64,000 nucleotides of DNA from Syntrophus sp. (in: bacteria) (GCA_013824835.1 PNOM01000005.1:1-64000), one strand, 5' to 3'. Shown: positions 43,315 through 52,078, numbered from the stretch's first letter. The notes: a model not told the origin generated them from the sequence alone. Translations and numbers: made by a program.

Positions 43315-44346
43315 CTACTTCTGGTTTTTCTTTATGAAATCAAGGGCAAATTTGAGCGCCTCAGATCCAGGCAATCCCTTTGATTTCATCGTGTTCACGT
43401 AATCTTCCTGAAGGGGTTTTACCGCTTTCGCCCATCTTGCAGCTTCTTCTTTTGACTGGGGAAGCATTTTAACTCCCAGCTTTTGTATAAACTTTATCCC
43501 GTCTTCATCGGTTGACACCCAGAGACGTCCCGTTTTTTCAATATACTCACTGTTGACGTCTGCGAATATCTTCTGGATATCTGCAGGCATGGCATTCCAC
43601 TTGCTCTTATTCATAACAACGAAAAATCCTGTAGAGTAGCTGGAAGAATAGTTGAGTATGGAGTATTTGACGACTTCACCCCATCTGAAACCCTCGAGTG
43701 CCATAAAGGGAGCCATCGCGCCTTCTGCAACGCCTGTCCTGAGTGCATCATATGTCTCAGGCATGGTGGTGCCAACGGGTGCTGCGCCAAGGGCGCCGGC
43801 GATTTTGGATGCAAGTCCTGTAGCCCTGATTTTCATACCCTTAAGTTCTTCGAGTTTGTAAACAGGTTTCTTGGTGGTATGAATCAGGCCGGGACCATGG
43901 GCATGAAGATAAAGAACTTTTGTTTCATCAAGTTCCTTTGGTTTGAACTTCTTGTAATATTCGTTAACCAAATTTGTTGCAACGACACCGCTGTCTATAC
44001 CAAGGGGAAGGTCAATGACCTCGGTGAGGGGAAACTTGCCCCGGGTATAGGAAAAACAACTGAGACCGATATCAGAGATCCCTTTGACCGTCGAATCGTA
44101 GATCTGTGCTGCAGGAGCTAAGGTACCGCCATGAAAGAAAGTAATCTTAACCCTGCCATTGGTCTTTTTCTCGATATCCTTGCCCCATTGCTCGATGATA
44201 ATGCTGTGGGGGTTGGTTGCCGGGAAAAAATTCGCGTAGTTTAGTGTGATTACCTTTTGGGCTGCCGAGTAGCTTGGAATGGATACAATCAGCAAGCCTG
44301 TCAGAAAAACGAAAAGAAAAAACTTTGACCCCAAATGCCTCTTCAT
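43315..44346 (-). CDS. dctP: TRAP transporter substrate-binding protein
   Basis: 343 residues from ATG 44346 (AGGGAGG upstream; the frame's upstream extension is not coding-like). Signal peptide ends near 'SYSAAQKV'. DctP fold landmarks: 'TNPHSIIIEQWGKDIEKKTN', 'GRVKITFFHGGTL', 'ELKGMKIRATGLASKIAGAL' and 'AAPVGTTMPETYDALRTGVA'. Binds an organic acid-like solute in the periplasm for the DctQM permease, which is divergent. The ligand is not evident. Confidence 0.93.
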   Translation of the reverse strand: MKRHLGSKFFLFVFLTGLLIVSIPSYSAAQKVITLNYANFFPATNPHSIIIEQWGKDIEKKTNGRVKITFFHGGTLAPAAQIYDSTVKGISDIGLSCFSYTRGKFPLTEVIDLPLGIDSGVVATNLVNEYYKKFKPKELDETKVLYLHAHGPGLIHTTKKPVYKLEELKGMKIRATGLASKIAGALGAAPVGTTMPETYDALRTGVAEGAMAPFMALEGFRWGEVVKYSILNYSSSYSTGFFVVMNKSKWNAMPADIQKIFADVNSEYIEKTGRLWVSTDEDGIKFIQKLGVKMLPQSKEEAARWAKAVKPLQEDYVNTMKSKGLPGSEALKFALDFIKKNQK

Positions 44347-44506
44347 AAAAACCTCCCTTTTGTAATTAACAGACCAGCCCGGATGCGCCGGGACCGGTTT
44401 GTTTCCCCTAGTTGGTTGAACCGGTGAAACGTAAACATATTTTCGATGATGAAAAACCTGTCGCGCCAGACAAAATTGGTATCCAGATTTCATCCCGTCA
44501 TTAATT

Positions 44507-44535
44507 ACAATATTGAACTGTTACGCAGTTGTCAA
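44507..44535 (-). promoter_or_regulatory. Candidate dctP promoter
   Basis: Minus strand TTGACA (44535-44530), 17-bp spacer, TATTGT (44512-44507). It leaves a 5' leader of about 150 bases before the dctP start. The rest of the 44347-44908 gap shows nothing clear beyond a TTGACA at 44792-44797 that could serve dctQM. Confidence 0.5.
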
Positions 44536-44908
44536 TACATTTCCGGATAAATAGACATAGATATTCGTAAACTTGGGTTTTTCCTTTCTCAAAATTCCTT
44601 CCGGGTTCATTTTTTATGTCTGTAATCTCCATGGTGTTATCCGCTCAGTGGTTTCTCCTTGCGGTACCGGAATATCAGACTTTTCCTGTCATAGATAGAG
44701 GGTTTTATTTACTGATTTTAGCAAATATTCTTTACTATATGGATAATCCCGGTTGTTGCGCAGAAAACTCAGGAAACTCCTGAAAAAATTACTTGACAAA
44801 GCCCTGACAACATGAAAATAATTACTGACAATTACAACAGTATAGTTTAAGTCAGGTCGTAATTGCTTTAAAAGCTTTAAAATTATAGATGTAAAGGGGG
44901 TAACAATT

Positions 44909-45391
44909 ATGGTAGTACTGTTTAGAGTTGTTGAACGGCTTAGCAAATGGATGCAGGATATTTCTGCAGTGGCTTTGACCCTCATCATGCTCCTCACAGG
45001 AGCTGATGTTGTGTTGAGGTTTTTTGGCAGACCGATTATTGGTACCTTCGAAATAGTTGGTCTTGGCGGGGCGATAATTATAGGTTTTGCCATTCCTTTT
45101 ACTTCATGGAATCGGAATCACATCTTTGTCGATTTTCTTTACCAGAAATGCCCGAAGGGTTTTCAGAATGCTTTGAACACCTTCACGAGACTTTTGGGCA
45201 TCGCCCTTTTTCTCCTGTTAGGGTGGAACCTGATTCTTATGGCAGCCGAGCTTTACCGGTCGGGAGAGGTTTCACTTACCCGCCAGTTGCCCTTTTACCC
45301 CATAGCATACGGTTTGGCAGCGAGCTGTTTGTTACAGATATTTGTTTTGATCTGCGATATTTTTAAGATAGCGGGAGGAAAATATGAATGA
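44909..45391 (+). CDS. dctQ: TRAP transporter small permease
   Basis: 160 residues with four membrane helices ('LTLIMLLTGADVVLRFFG', 'GGAIIIGFAIPF', 'LLGIALFLLLGWNLILMAA', 'FYPIAYGLAASCLLQIFVLI'). The DctQ pattern 'PIIGTFEIVGLGGAIIIGFA' and 'RNHIFVDF' is present. Couples the binding protein to DctM. AAAGGGGG precedes the ATG. It overlaps dctM by 8 bp. Confidence 0.93.
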   Translation: MVVLFRVVERLSKWMQDISAVALTLIMLLTGADVVLRFFGRPIIGTFEIVGLGGAIIIGFAIPFTSWNRNHIFVDFLYQKCPKGFQNALNTFTRLLGIALFLLLGWNLILMAAELYRSGEVSLTRQLPFYPIAYGLAASCLLQIFVLICDIFKIAGGKYE

Positions 45392-46691
45392 GGTAACAGT
45401 TGGAATTATAGGTCTTACAGTTGTATTGATTCTTTTCCTCACAGGCATAGAATTGGCATTTGCCATGATCATTATAGGTTTTTTAGGATTCGGCTACCTT
45501 ATTTCATTTGGCGCTGCGTGTAACCTGCTGGCAAAGGATTTTTATGATGTTCTGAATTCTTACGGATTTACCGTTATCCCCCTCTTTATTTTAATGGGCC
45601 AGGTAGCATTTAACTCGGGCATAGCAAAGAGGCTTTTTGACGCGGCATATAAGTATATCGGACATATACCCGGCGGATTGGCAATGGCGACCGTTATCGG
45701 GGCTACAGCCTTTAAATCCATCTGCGGGTCGTCACCAGCAACGGCGGCAACCTTCGCAAGCGTTGCGGTTCCTGAAATGGACCGTTATGGATATGACAAG
45801 AGATTGTCAACAGGGATTGTTGCTTCCGTAGGAACCCTCGGCGTTCTTTTGCCGCCCAGCGTTACCCTCATCATATTCGGCATTATTACTGACCAGTCTA
45901 TTGGAAGGCTTTTTCTTGCAGGGCTTTTCCCCGGCCTCATGATTGCCGGCTTTTTTATGGTAATCATATATGCGTGGTGTACGATAAATCCAAAACTTGG
46001 ACCCAGGGGTCAGAAATCTTCCTGGGGTGAGAGATTTAGGGTGATTCCCGAGGTAATGTGGGTTGTACTGATATTCTTCCTCGTTATCGGCGGTATTCTG
46101 CTCGGTTTTTTCACCCCTACTGAGGCAGGCAGTGTCGGCACCATTCTCGTCCTTATACTGACTTTCGGAAAAAGAGACCTGAACCTCAAGGGGTATATTA
46201 AATCGGCTGTGGAGGCAGTCAGGACGGCATGTATGGTCCTTATGCTAATTGCCGGTTCTACGGTACTCGGTCATTTTATTGCAGTAACAAAGATACCCAT
46301 GCTCGCAGCAGAGTGGATTACCGCACTACCCCTCCATCCGGGTTTAATCCTCATTTTAATCTCACTTATCTATCTCGTAGGCGGTTCTTTTATTGATGAC
46401 CTTGCCTTTATGATCCTTGCTACCCCGATCTTTTACCCTGCAGTTATCAAATTGGGTTACGATCCGCTCTGGTTCGGCATGATGATCTGTATTACGGTCA
46501 TGATTGGCGTGGTGGTGCCTCCGGTGGCAATAAACGTCTTTGTGGTCAAGCAGATCACCAAGACTCCCTTTGGTATAATCTATGCCGGTGTCTACCCGTT
46601 CCTCATAAGCCTTGTATTTGGCGGTGTCATGCTCTTTATCTTCCCCCAGATTGCTACCTGGCTCCCCAAAGCTTTGATGGGAGTGGGATAG
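45384..46691 (+). CDS. dctM: TRAP transporter large permease
   Basis: 435 residues with 12 or more helices, normal length. DctM family text: 'IPLFILMGQVAFNSGIAKRL', 'IGHIPGGLAMATVIGATAFK', 'GVLLPPSVTLIIFGIITDQS' and 'FFTPTEAGSVGTILVLILT', with the later 'VVPPVAINVFVVK'. Cation-driven uptake of the DctP ligand. Followed by a strong intrinsic terminator. Confidence 0.95.
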   Translation: MNEVTVGIIGLTVVLILFLTGIELAFAMIIIGFLGFGYLISFGAACNLLAKDFYDVLNSYGFTVIPLFILMGQVAFNSGIAKRLFDAAYKYIGHIPGGLAMATVIGATAFKSICGSSPATAATFASVAVPEMDRYGYDKRLSTGIVASVGTLGVLLPPSVTLIIFGIITDQSIGRLFLAGLFPGLMIAGFFMVIIYAWCTINPKLGPRGQKSSWGERFRVIPEVMWVVLIFFLVIGGILLGFFTPTEAGSVGTILVLILTFGKRDLNLKGYIKSAVEAVRTACMVLMLIAGSTVLGHFIAVTKIPMLAAEWITALPLHPGLILILISLIYLVGGSFIDDLAFMILATPIFYPAVIKLGYDPLWFGMMICITVMIGVVVPPVAINVFVVKQITKTPFGIIYAGVYPFLISLVFGGVMLFIFPQIATWLPKALMGVG

Positions 46692-46734
46692 GAATCATAG
46701 CTGCACAGAGTCGAAGATTACTCACAACATTAAA

Positions 46735-46762
46735 AAGGGCCTCTCGAAAGAGAGGCCCTTTT
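46735..46762 (+). terminator. Intrinsic terminator after dctM
   Basis: AAGGGCCTCTC-GAAA-GAGAGGCCCTT, an 11-bp perfect stem with a GAAA tetraloop followed by TTTT overall (46758-46762). About 45 bp after the dctM stop. A-rich on the other side, so it could work both ways. Confidence 0.92.
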
Positions 46763-46831
46763 GCATTTAATCAATTTTCCCATACATCACGGACCGGTTT
46801 GTTTTGCCGGGGGGGGGACTGAACAGTGCTT

Positions 46832-46963
46832 ATACCAAGTCGCCTTCAGCCGCACATCTTTGTTATCTCCTCCTCACACTCACACTCCTCGACGTACTTT
46901 TGTGTACGTCTGTGTGGGCTTATCGTTGCTGCCTTGATGTGCATTTGAATGCGATTTGATATT
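46832..46963. repeat. Dispersed repeat family, copy C
   Basis: Left arm ATACCAAGTCGCCTTCAGCC and right arm ATTTGAATGCGATTTGATAT are imperfectly inverted. The core has CTCCTCGACGTAC...GTACGTCTGTGT, shared with copy D. It lies between the dctM terminator and tRNA-Gly. The rest of the 46692-47076 gap shows no gene. Confidence 0.6.
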
Positions 46964-47076
46964 GCTCCATTATCCTTTTTTTAATGAAGCCTGCTGAGAG
47001 CGTCCTGACTGTTCTCCAGATAACTATATGGAAAGGGAATAAATGAAGGCTTCCTGTAAATCGATGAAAGAAAGAA

Positions 47077-47106
47077 TTGACATAGACCTCCATTCTGTAT
47101 TATAAA
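47077..47106 (+). promoter_or_regulatory. Promoter of tRNA-Gly
   Basis: TTGACA at 47077-47082, 18-bp spacer, TATAAA at 47101-47106, ending 10 bases before the tRNA 5' end. Confidence 0.7.
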
Positions 47107-47116
47107 AAGAGACTAC

Positions 47117-47182
<66 letters not shown>

Positions 47183-47191
<9 letters not shown>

Positions 47192-47261
47192 AAAAAACGA
47201 AGCGGGTTGAAACGTTGCCCGCTCCAAAAAAACGAAGCGGGTTGAAACGTTGCCCGCTCCA
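47183..47261 (+). repeat. Tandem duplication of tRNA-Gly 3' end
   Basis: A 35-bp unit starting CCCGCTCCAAAAAAACGAAG, which includes the last nine bases of tRNA-Gly, is repeated at 47183-47217 and 47218-47252, with a third partial copy CCCGCTCCA at 47253-47261. Each unit can fold (CCCGCT with AGCGGG). Confidence 0.9.
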
Positions 47262-47274
47262 TTCAGTAAGCAGA

Positions 47275-47334
47275 TAGTCGTTAGTGAATAGAGGTGAGTA
47301 TAAAGTTAAACTGTTCACTATTCACTAACGACTA
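47275..47334. repeat. Perfect 17-bp inverted repeat between tRNAs
   Basis: TAGTCGTTAGTGAATAG (47275-47291) and its exact complement (47318-47334), 26-base loop. It lies between tRNA-Gly and tRNA-Cys. The loop and flanks are AT-rich; there is no T-run typical of a terminator. Confidence 0.85.
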
Positions 47335-47349
47335 TTAACTGTTTTAAGC

Positions 47350-47424
47350 GGCGGCATAGCCAAGCGGTAAGGCGACGGTCTGCAAAACCGTTATTCTCCG
47401 GTTCAAATCCGGATGCCGCCTCCA
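47350..47424 (+). tRNA. tRNA-Cys (anticodon GCA), CCA encoded
   Basis: Acceptor GGCGGCA/TGCCGCC, discriminator T, encoded CCA. D arm 'AGCCAAGCGGTAAGGC', anticodon stem-loop ACGGTCT-GCA-AAACCGT, T arm CCGGTTCAAATCCGG. Its 3' end touches the stop codon of the convergent exported protein gene. Confidence 0.95.
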
Positions 47425-47886
47425 TTATTCAATAATAAAATCCCACGCCGTATCGTTGATCCAGAGGCAGAAGTAGCCCCGTCCCAGTAATTCTTTGGGT
47501 TTTACTGTAAAAAGATCTTTTCCCCTATCTTTAACCACAAACTCTATGTCCTTGCCAAAGATATAGCGTGGTTTGCCGAGACTGGAGGCTTGCATGAAGA
47601 GCAAGGGATTTATGGTGAGAATCTGCATGTTGTATTTGCCGTAAAGAACAAAATGATCGATGTCCTTGAGGGCATAGCGAGGCGGGTTGTTACTTTCGAT
47701 AAAGGGCATTTCACCTCCATCGGATACAATATTCGGGACAAGTCTTTTCAGCCCTTTGTCGGTCACGATGTATACCCCGAATTCTTTAGGCTGTACCTTG
47801 TGGTCTTTCCCGTAAAGGGGGATGGTGATTGTAAAAATTAAGAAACTGAAAAATAGAATTTTATATAGACCGTGAGGGCTATGCAT
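47425..47886 (-). CDS. Exported protein of unknown function
   Basis: 153 residues with a signal peptide ('ILFFSFLIFTITIPLYGKDH'). The mature part includes 'VYIVTDKGLKRLVPNIVSDG' and 'DIDHFVLYGKYNMQILTINP', beta-rich. No family recognised. The stop codon abuts tRNA-Cys. A clear ribosome-binding site (GGAGGATATT) precedes the ATG. Confidence 0.7.
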   Translation of the reverse strand: MHSPHGLYKILFFSFLIFTITIPLYGKDHKVQPKEFGVYIVTDKGLKRLVPNIVSDGGEMPFIESNNPPRYALKDIDHFVLYGKYNMQILTINPLLFMQASSLGKPRYIFGKDIEFVVKDRGKDLFTVKPKELLGRGYFCLWINDTAWDFIIE

Positions 47887-47918
47887 TAATATCCTCCAAA
47901 ATGAATTTATTCGATATT

Positions 47919-48302
47919 TTATACTATGGTTACAGTAACTTTCCTTTCCCGTGGCCCGTCAAATTCCATCAGGAATATACCCTGCCATGTTCCGAGCAGC
48001 ATCCGTCCCTTTGAAATAGGTACGGTAACTGAGCACCCGACCATGACGGCCTTTATGTGGGCGTGAGAGTTGCCCTCCTTATGCCAATAGGGATATGCTT
48101 CCGGTGCGATACGGTCGAACCCTTCGATAATATCCCTTGCAACGTCAGGATCAGCATTTTCGTTTATCATTATTCCGCACGTTGTATGGGGGGTGTAGAT
48201 ATGAACCAGTCCGCCCTCTTTGCCTTTGACGAACCCAGCCACGTCATTGGTTATATCCCTTGCTTCCGCTGCCCGTGAGGTTCTAAACCTGAACTCAAAC
48301 AT
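47919..48302 (-). CDS. yjbQ: YjbQ-family protein (UPF0047)
   Basis: 127 residues, a complete member of the YjbQ/UPF0047 family. Signature: 'GLVHIYTPHTTCGIMINENA' and 'WHKEGNSHAHIKAVMVG', then 'GRMLLGTWQGIFLMEFDGPR'. Family members have weak thiamine phosphate synthase activity in vitro; the physiological role is unclear. The conserved His residues suggest a metal site. Located 12 bp downstream of iscU, perhaps in the same transcript. Confidence 0.9.
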   Translation of the reverse strand: MFEFRFRTSRAAEARDITNDVAGFVKGKEGGLVHIYTPHTTCGIMINENADPDVARDIIEGFDRIAPEAYPYWHKEGNSHAHIKAVMVGCSVTVPISKGRMLLGTWQGIFLMEFDGPRERKVTVTIV

Positions 48303-48314
48303 AATGGGCCGTCA

Positions 48315-48701
48315 TTAAGCCCCCTGTTTCTTTTTATAGTCTTCCAGGGCGGCCTTGACCGCATCTTCAGCCAATACGGAACAGTGCTGCTTTGCAGGGG
48401 GCAATCCGCCTAATGCCTCGGCCACTGCCTCATTCGAGAGCTTGAGTGCTTCATCTACGGTTTTACCCTTTATCAGCTCTGTTGTCATGCTACTCGATGC
48501 TATAGCAGCGCCACAGCCGAAGGTCTTGAATTTCGCGTCAACTATGACGCCGTTTTCTATCTTCATGTAAAGCCTCATTACATCTCCACAGGCTGGATTA
48601 CCTACTTCGCCCACTGCATTGGCATCTTCAATCTCACCCATGTTGCGGGGGTTCATGAAATGATCCATCACCTTGTCACTATAAGGACCTTGCGGCATCA
48701 C
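48315..48701 (-). CDS. iscU: Fe-S cluster scaffold IscU/NifU N-terminal type
   Basis: 128 residues. The three cluster-ligand Cys are seen in 'VGNPACGDVMRL', 'FKTFGCGAAIASSSM' and 'AKQHCSVLAEDAV'. The Asp next to the first Cys (CGD) that tunes cluster transfer is present. Receives sulfur from a cysteine desulfurase and assembles 2Fe-2S or 4Fe-4S clusters. The start overlaps the IscS-like gene end by 4 bp. Confidence 0.94.
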   Translation of the reverse strand: MMPQGPYSDKVMDHFMNPRNMGEIEDANAVGEVGNPACGDVMRLYMKIENGVIVDAKFKTFGCGAAIASSSMTTELIKGKTVDEALKLSNEAVAEALGGLPPAKQHCSVLAEDAVKAALEDYKKKQGA

Positions 48702-49909
48702 ATACCTCCTTTTTGAGTCTCTTTAAACTTTGAATAGAGGGGGGACATTTCCCTCAGTTTTGTCACAATCCCCGGCAGGATAGAGAGAACGAGTTCTACT
48801 TCTTCCATGGTGCTGTTTTTTCCAAGGCTGAAGGCAATTGAGCCATGACAGATCTCGGGCGGTACGCCAATAGCAGTGAGAACATGGGATGCCTTCAGGC
48901 CGGTCTCGTCGATAGCCATCAGATTGGATGCGCATGCACTGCCGCTCGAGGAAGCAATGCCGTTGAGGTTGAGCCACATAAGCAGAGATTCCCCTTCGAC
49001 GAACTCGATCCAGAAGCTGACGTGACCCGGCAATCTTTGCGTAGGGTGACCGGTGAAATGGAGGAAATCTATTGAAGCATCAATGCCGGTCCACAACCGT
49101 CCCGAAAGGGTCTTGAGGTGTTCCAGGCGTGTGCCCATTTCTTCCATTGCAAGCCGCGATGTTTCACCAAAACCAACTATGGCGGGCACATTTTCCGTAC
49201 CCGGCCTATACCCCATCTCCTGGTATCCACCCTGAATGATCGGTTTGAGCCGCACCCCTTTCCTGATATACAGGGCGGCAATCCCCTTGGGGCCGTAGAA
49301 CTGGTGGGAGGAAAGGGTCATCGTATCGATACCGAGATCATTTACGTAAACCGGTATTGTACCACAGGCGCCAGCGCCGTCGGAGTGAAGAATAATACCC
49401 CTTTCCTTCAAGATAAGGGCTGCTTCCTTAAGGGGCTGAATGGTTCCTATCTCAAGGTTGGCGTACATGATGCAGGCCAGGATTGTTCCTTCGCTGGCCT
49501 TTTTCCGCAAATCGTCGAGATTGATGAGGCCGTTTGTGTCCACCCTTATATAATCAATTTCAAATCCCATGCCTGTAAGAAAATCAGCCTGATTGGTAAT
49601 TGAATAGTGCTCGATGTCTGAAAAGAGTATTCTATTGCCCTTCTGTCTGTTCGCGAGGGCCAGGCCTTTCACCGCGAGATTGTTTGATTCCGTGGCGGAT
49701 GCGGTAAAGACTATCTCATCCGGGCTCGCCCCTATCAAGGCGGCCACATGGGCGCGGGCCTCGCCAACAGCCCTGTGAGGAATACCGCCCTCTTCGATGA
49801 GTATAGATGAGGGGTTTCCGAACTGCTCGGTTAGATAAGGCATCATGGTTTCGAGCACCCTCGGGTCCAATGGTGTAGTTGCGGCATGGTCAAAATAGAT
49901 ACGTTTCAT
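48698..49909 (-). CDS. IscS/NifS-like protein lacking the PLP lysine
   Basis: 403 residues from ATG 49909. Class V aminotransferase fold like cysteine desulfurases: 'IYFDHAATTPLDPRVLETM', 'FTASATESNNLAVKGLAL', 'LHSDGAGACGTIPV' and the loop Cys326 in 'SSSGSACASNL'. The PLP Schiff-base position, normally S-x-H-K, reads 'LSSHQFYGPKGIAALY' with Gln203 (codon CAG), and the PLP Asp motif reads 'HSDGAGA' where H-x-D-A/G-x-Q is usual. An Archaeoglobus IscS also lacks this lysine. The protein could serve as a scaffold partner without desulfurase activity. It is coupled to iscU. Confidence 0.88.
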   Translation of the reverse strand: MKRIYFDHAATTPLDPRVLETMMPYLTEQFGNPSSILIEEGGIPHRAVGEARAHVAALIGASPDEIVFTASATESNNLAVKGLALANRQKGNRILFSDIEHYSITNQADFLTGMGFEIDYIRVDTNGLINLDDLRKKASEGTILACIMYANLEIGTIQPLKEAALILKERGIILHSDGAGACGTIPVYVNDLGIDTMTLSSHQFYGPKGIAALYIRKGVRLKPIIQGGYQEMGYRPGTENVPAIVGFGETSRLAMEEMGTRLEHLKTLSGRLWTGIDASIDFLHFTGHPTQRLPGHVSFWIEFVEGESLLMWLNLNGIASSSGSACASNLMAIDETGLKASHVLTAIGVPPEICHGSIAFSLGKNSTMEEVELVLSILPGIVTKLREMSPLYSKFKETQKGGM

Positions 49910-49959
49910 AGTCAAAATATATCATAAAAATGATAATCATGTATATGGATATTGAACTA

Positions 49960-49988
49960 TTGGAATGATGGTTTTTTTACTATATAAT
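49960..49988 (+). promoter_or_regulatory. Promoter for a probably leaderless regulator mRNA
   Basis: TTGGAA at 49960-49965, 17-bp spacer, TATAAT at 49983-49988. The expected transcription start, 6-8 bases after the -10, falls on or next to the ATG at 49995. No Shine-Dalgarno sequence precedes that ATG. Confidence 0.65.
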
Positions 49989-49994
49989 ATTACC

Positions 49995-50675
49995 ATGAAA
50001 ATTTTAATCGTAGAAGATGAAACCAAGGTAGTCAATTTTATCAAAACGGGCTTAGAGGAAGAGGGCTATTCCATTGACGTGGCATATGACGGCAAAACAG
50101 GCCTTGAGCTTCTGAAAAACAACACCTACGATATTGTCCTCCTTGATCTTATGATACCGGAGATCGACGGACTTGAGCTTTTGAAAAGAATCAGAACCTG
50201 GGGGGTAAATACGCCCGTTCTCATTATTACGGCAAAGACTGCAAAAGAGGACGTGATAAAAGGGCTCGATACAGGGAGCGATGACTATTTAACAAAACCT
50301 TTTTCCTTTGATGAGCTTCTTGCGAGAATACGTGCCCTTTTAAGACGCAGCAAACAGACTGATGCCCGCATACTCAATTACGGACATGCGGTTTTAAATC
50401 CCTACAGCAGAACCTTGGGGGTAAATGATAAAGAGGTAGAGCTGACTGAAAAGGAATTTATGATCATGGAGTTTATGCTCCGAAACCGTGAAAAACCCCT
50501 CACAAGAAATGAGATTGCTGAATATGTATGGCAGAATAAAGGCGAATCAACAAATATTGTGGACGTATATATAAATTTCTTAAGAAAAAAGATTGATTCC
50601 CTCTCCCCGAGGAGATATATCCACACGGTACGGGGTATTGGTTATATCCTTAGAGAAGAAGATGAAAAAGATTAA
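49995..50675 (+). CDS. OmpR-family response regulator
   Basis: 226 residues. Receiver with 'MKILIVEDETKVVNFIKTGL', acceptor Asp in 'IVLLDLMIPEIDGLEL', and 'PVLIITAKTAKEDVIKGLDT' and 'DDYLTKPFSF'. Winged-helix DNA-binding domain with 'ELTEKEFMIMEFMLRN' and 'VDVYINFLRKKID' then 'YIHTVRGIGYIL'. The start is ATG 49995, preferred over the upstream ATG 49965 by homology of the receiver start. It overlaps the kinase gene by 14 bp. Confidence 0.94.
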   Translation: MKILIVEDETKVVNFIKTGLEEEGYSIDVAYDGKTGLELLKNNTYDIVLLDLMIPEIDGLELLKRIRTWGVNTPVLIITAKTAKEDVIKGLDTGSDDYLTKPFSFDELLARIRALLRRSKQTDARILNYGHAVLNPYSRTLGVNDKEVELTEKEFMIMEFMLRNREKPLTRNEIAEYVWQNKGESTNIVDVYINFLRKKIDSLSPRRYIHTVRGIGYILREEDEKD

Positions 50676-52065
50676 TTTACCCATAAAGTGGAAATTGACG
50701 ATATGGTATGGCGCTATCCTTGCCCTTATCCTTGTGGTTTTCTCATCCGGCGTGTATGTCTATTTTAAAAACAGTCTCCAGAAGAGCATCGATGTAAAAA
50801 TTAAATCTATAGGCGAAGTATTATCATCCGCCATGACAGAGGGTAATGGACAGAGCGTGTTCGGAAATTTTGAAAGGTATCTGGAAAACGTGCTCGGAAA
50901 AAAACCAAAGGGAAAATTTATTCAGATTATTGATAAATCGGGAAAGATCGGGGCCAAGATGAGCGACATTGAAACAGGTGAGACGGTATCAACAAGCTAT
51001 GATACCCTCGAAAGAGCCCTTAAAGGCGAAATTGTCTATGAAACAGTCGGCGCAAAGAGGCCGCGTCTAAGAATAATTACCATGCCCATAATGGATAACA
51101 AGAAGGTAACCAGTATTGTTCAGGTCGGGAGCTCTCTGGAGGATTTCGATGAGACGATGACAAAACTCCTTATTATCCTGATCATCGGCATACCCGCATC
51201 CCTGAGCGCAACAGTAATGGTAGGGTATTTCATGGCAAAAAAGGCCTTGAGGCCTGTTGATCAGATAAGAAAAGCGGCAATCAAGATATCCTCAAGGAAC
51301 CTTGATGAAAGGATTGATATCGGAGGCAGGAGGGATGAACTGGCAAGGCTTGCAGAGACTTTTAACGACATGATACGGCGGTTAAAAGACGCCTTTCAGA
51401 GAGTCAACCAGTTCAGCATCGATGTGTCTCATGAGCTTAAGACCCCGCTCACGATACTGAAAGGCGAGACAGAAGTGGCGCTCCGGAAAGACAGGGAAAA
51501 GGACGATTACAAGAAGATTCTTGTAAGCAGCCTTGAAGAAGTAGACAGGATGACGCGGATCATTGACGACCTGATGCTTCTTTCCAAGTCTGATTCAAAG
51601 GACATGAAGCTCAACATAGAAGATGTTGCCCTGAGGGACCTGATCATTGATGTCTGCATGGACATGAAGTTGTTTGCCGACAAGAAGGGAATAGTATTGA
51701 CGGTCAATGAAATTGAGGATGTACGGGTAAAAGGGGATGAACTGAAGCTAAGAAGGATGCTTTACAATATTGTGGAAAACGGGATTAAGTATACCCAGAC
51801 AGGGGGCACCGTAGCAGTTTCCTCTTTTAATAATGATGGGTATGTCAGGGTCGATGTGAAAGACAATGGTGTTGGCATCTCTGAAGAAGATATCAAGTAC
51901 GTGTTTGACAGGTTCTACCAGGCGGACAGGTCGAGAAGACGGGAAGGGGGCAGCGGCCTTGGTCTGTCCATCAGCAAATGGATTGCTGAAGTGCACAAAG
52001 GTTCAATCCAGGTAGAAAGTCAGCTCTCAAAAGGAAGTCTGTTTTCAATTAAACTGCCTATATAA
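50662..52065 (+). CDS. Membrane sensor histidine kinase with HAMP domain
   Basis: 467 residues from ATG 50662, inside the regulator's end. TM1 'LTIWYGAILALILVVFSSGV' , a periplasmic loop of about 130 residues, TM2 'LLIILIIGIPASLSATVMVG', HAMP, and HisKA 'FSIDVSHELKTPLTILKGE'. The ATPase domain has N box 'YNIVENGIKYTQTGG', G1 'VKDNGVGISEED', F box 'VFDRFYQADRSRRREGGSG' and G2 'GSGLGLSISKWI'. A CusS/PcoS-like arrangement. Next to degP, it may respond to envelope stress; this is inference. Confidence 0.94.
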   Translation: MKKINLPIKWKLTIWYGAILALILVVFSSGVYVYFKNSLQKSIDVKIKSIGEVLSSAMTEGNGQSVFGNFERYLENVLGKKPKGKFIQIIDKSGKIGAKMSDIETGETVSTSYDTLERALKGEIVYETVGAKRPRLRIITMPIMDNKKVTSIVQVGSSLEDFDETMTKLLIILIIGIPASLSATVMVGYFMAKKALRPVDQIRKAAIKISSRNLDERIDIGGRRDELARLAETFNDMIRRLKDAFQRVNQFSIDVSHELKTPLTILKGETEVALRKDREKDDYKKILVSSLEEVDRMTRIIDDLMLLSKSDSKDMKLNIEDVALRDLIIDVCMDMKLFADKKGIVLTVNEIEDVRVKGDELKLRRMLYNIVENGIKYTQTGGTVAVSSFNNDGYVRVDVKDNGVGISEEDIKYVFDRFYQADRSRRREGGSGLGLSISKWIAEVHKGSIQVESQLSKGSLFSIKLPI

Positions 52066-52078
52066 ATTGGAGGAATGT

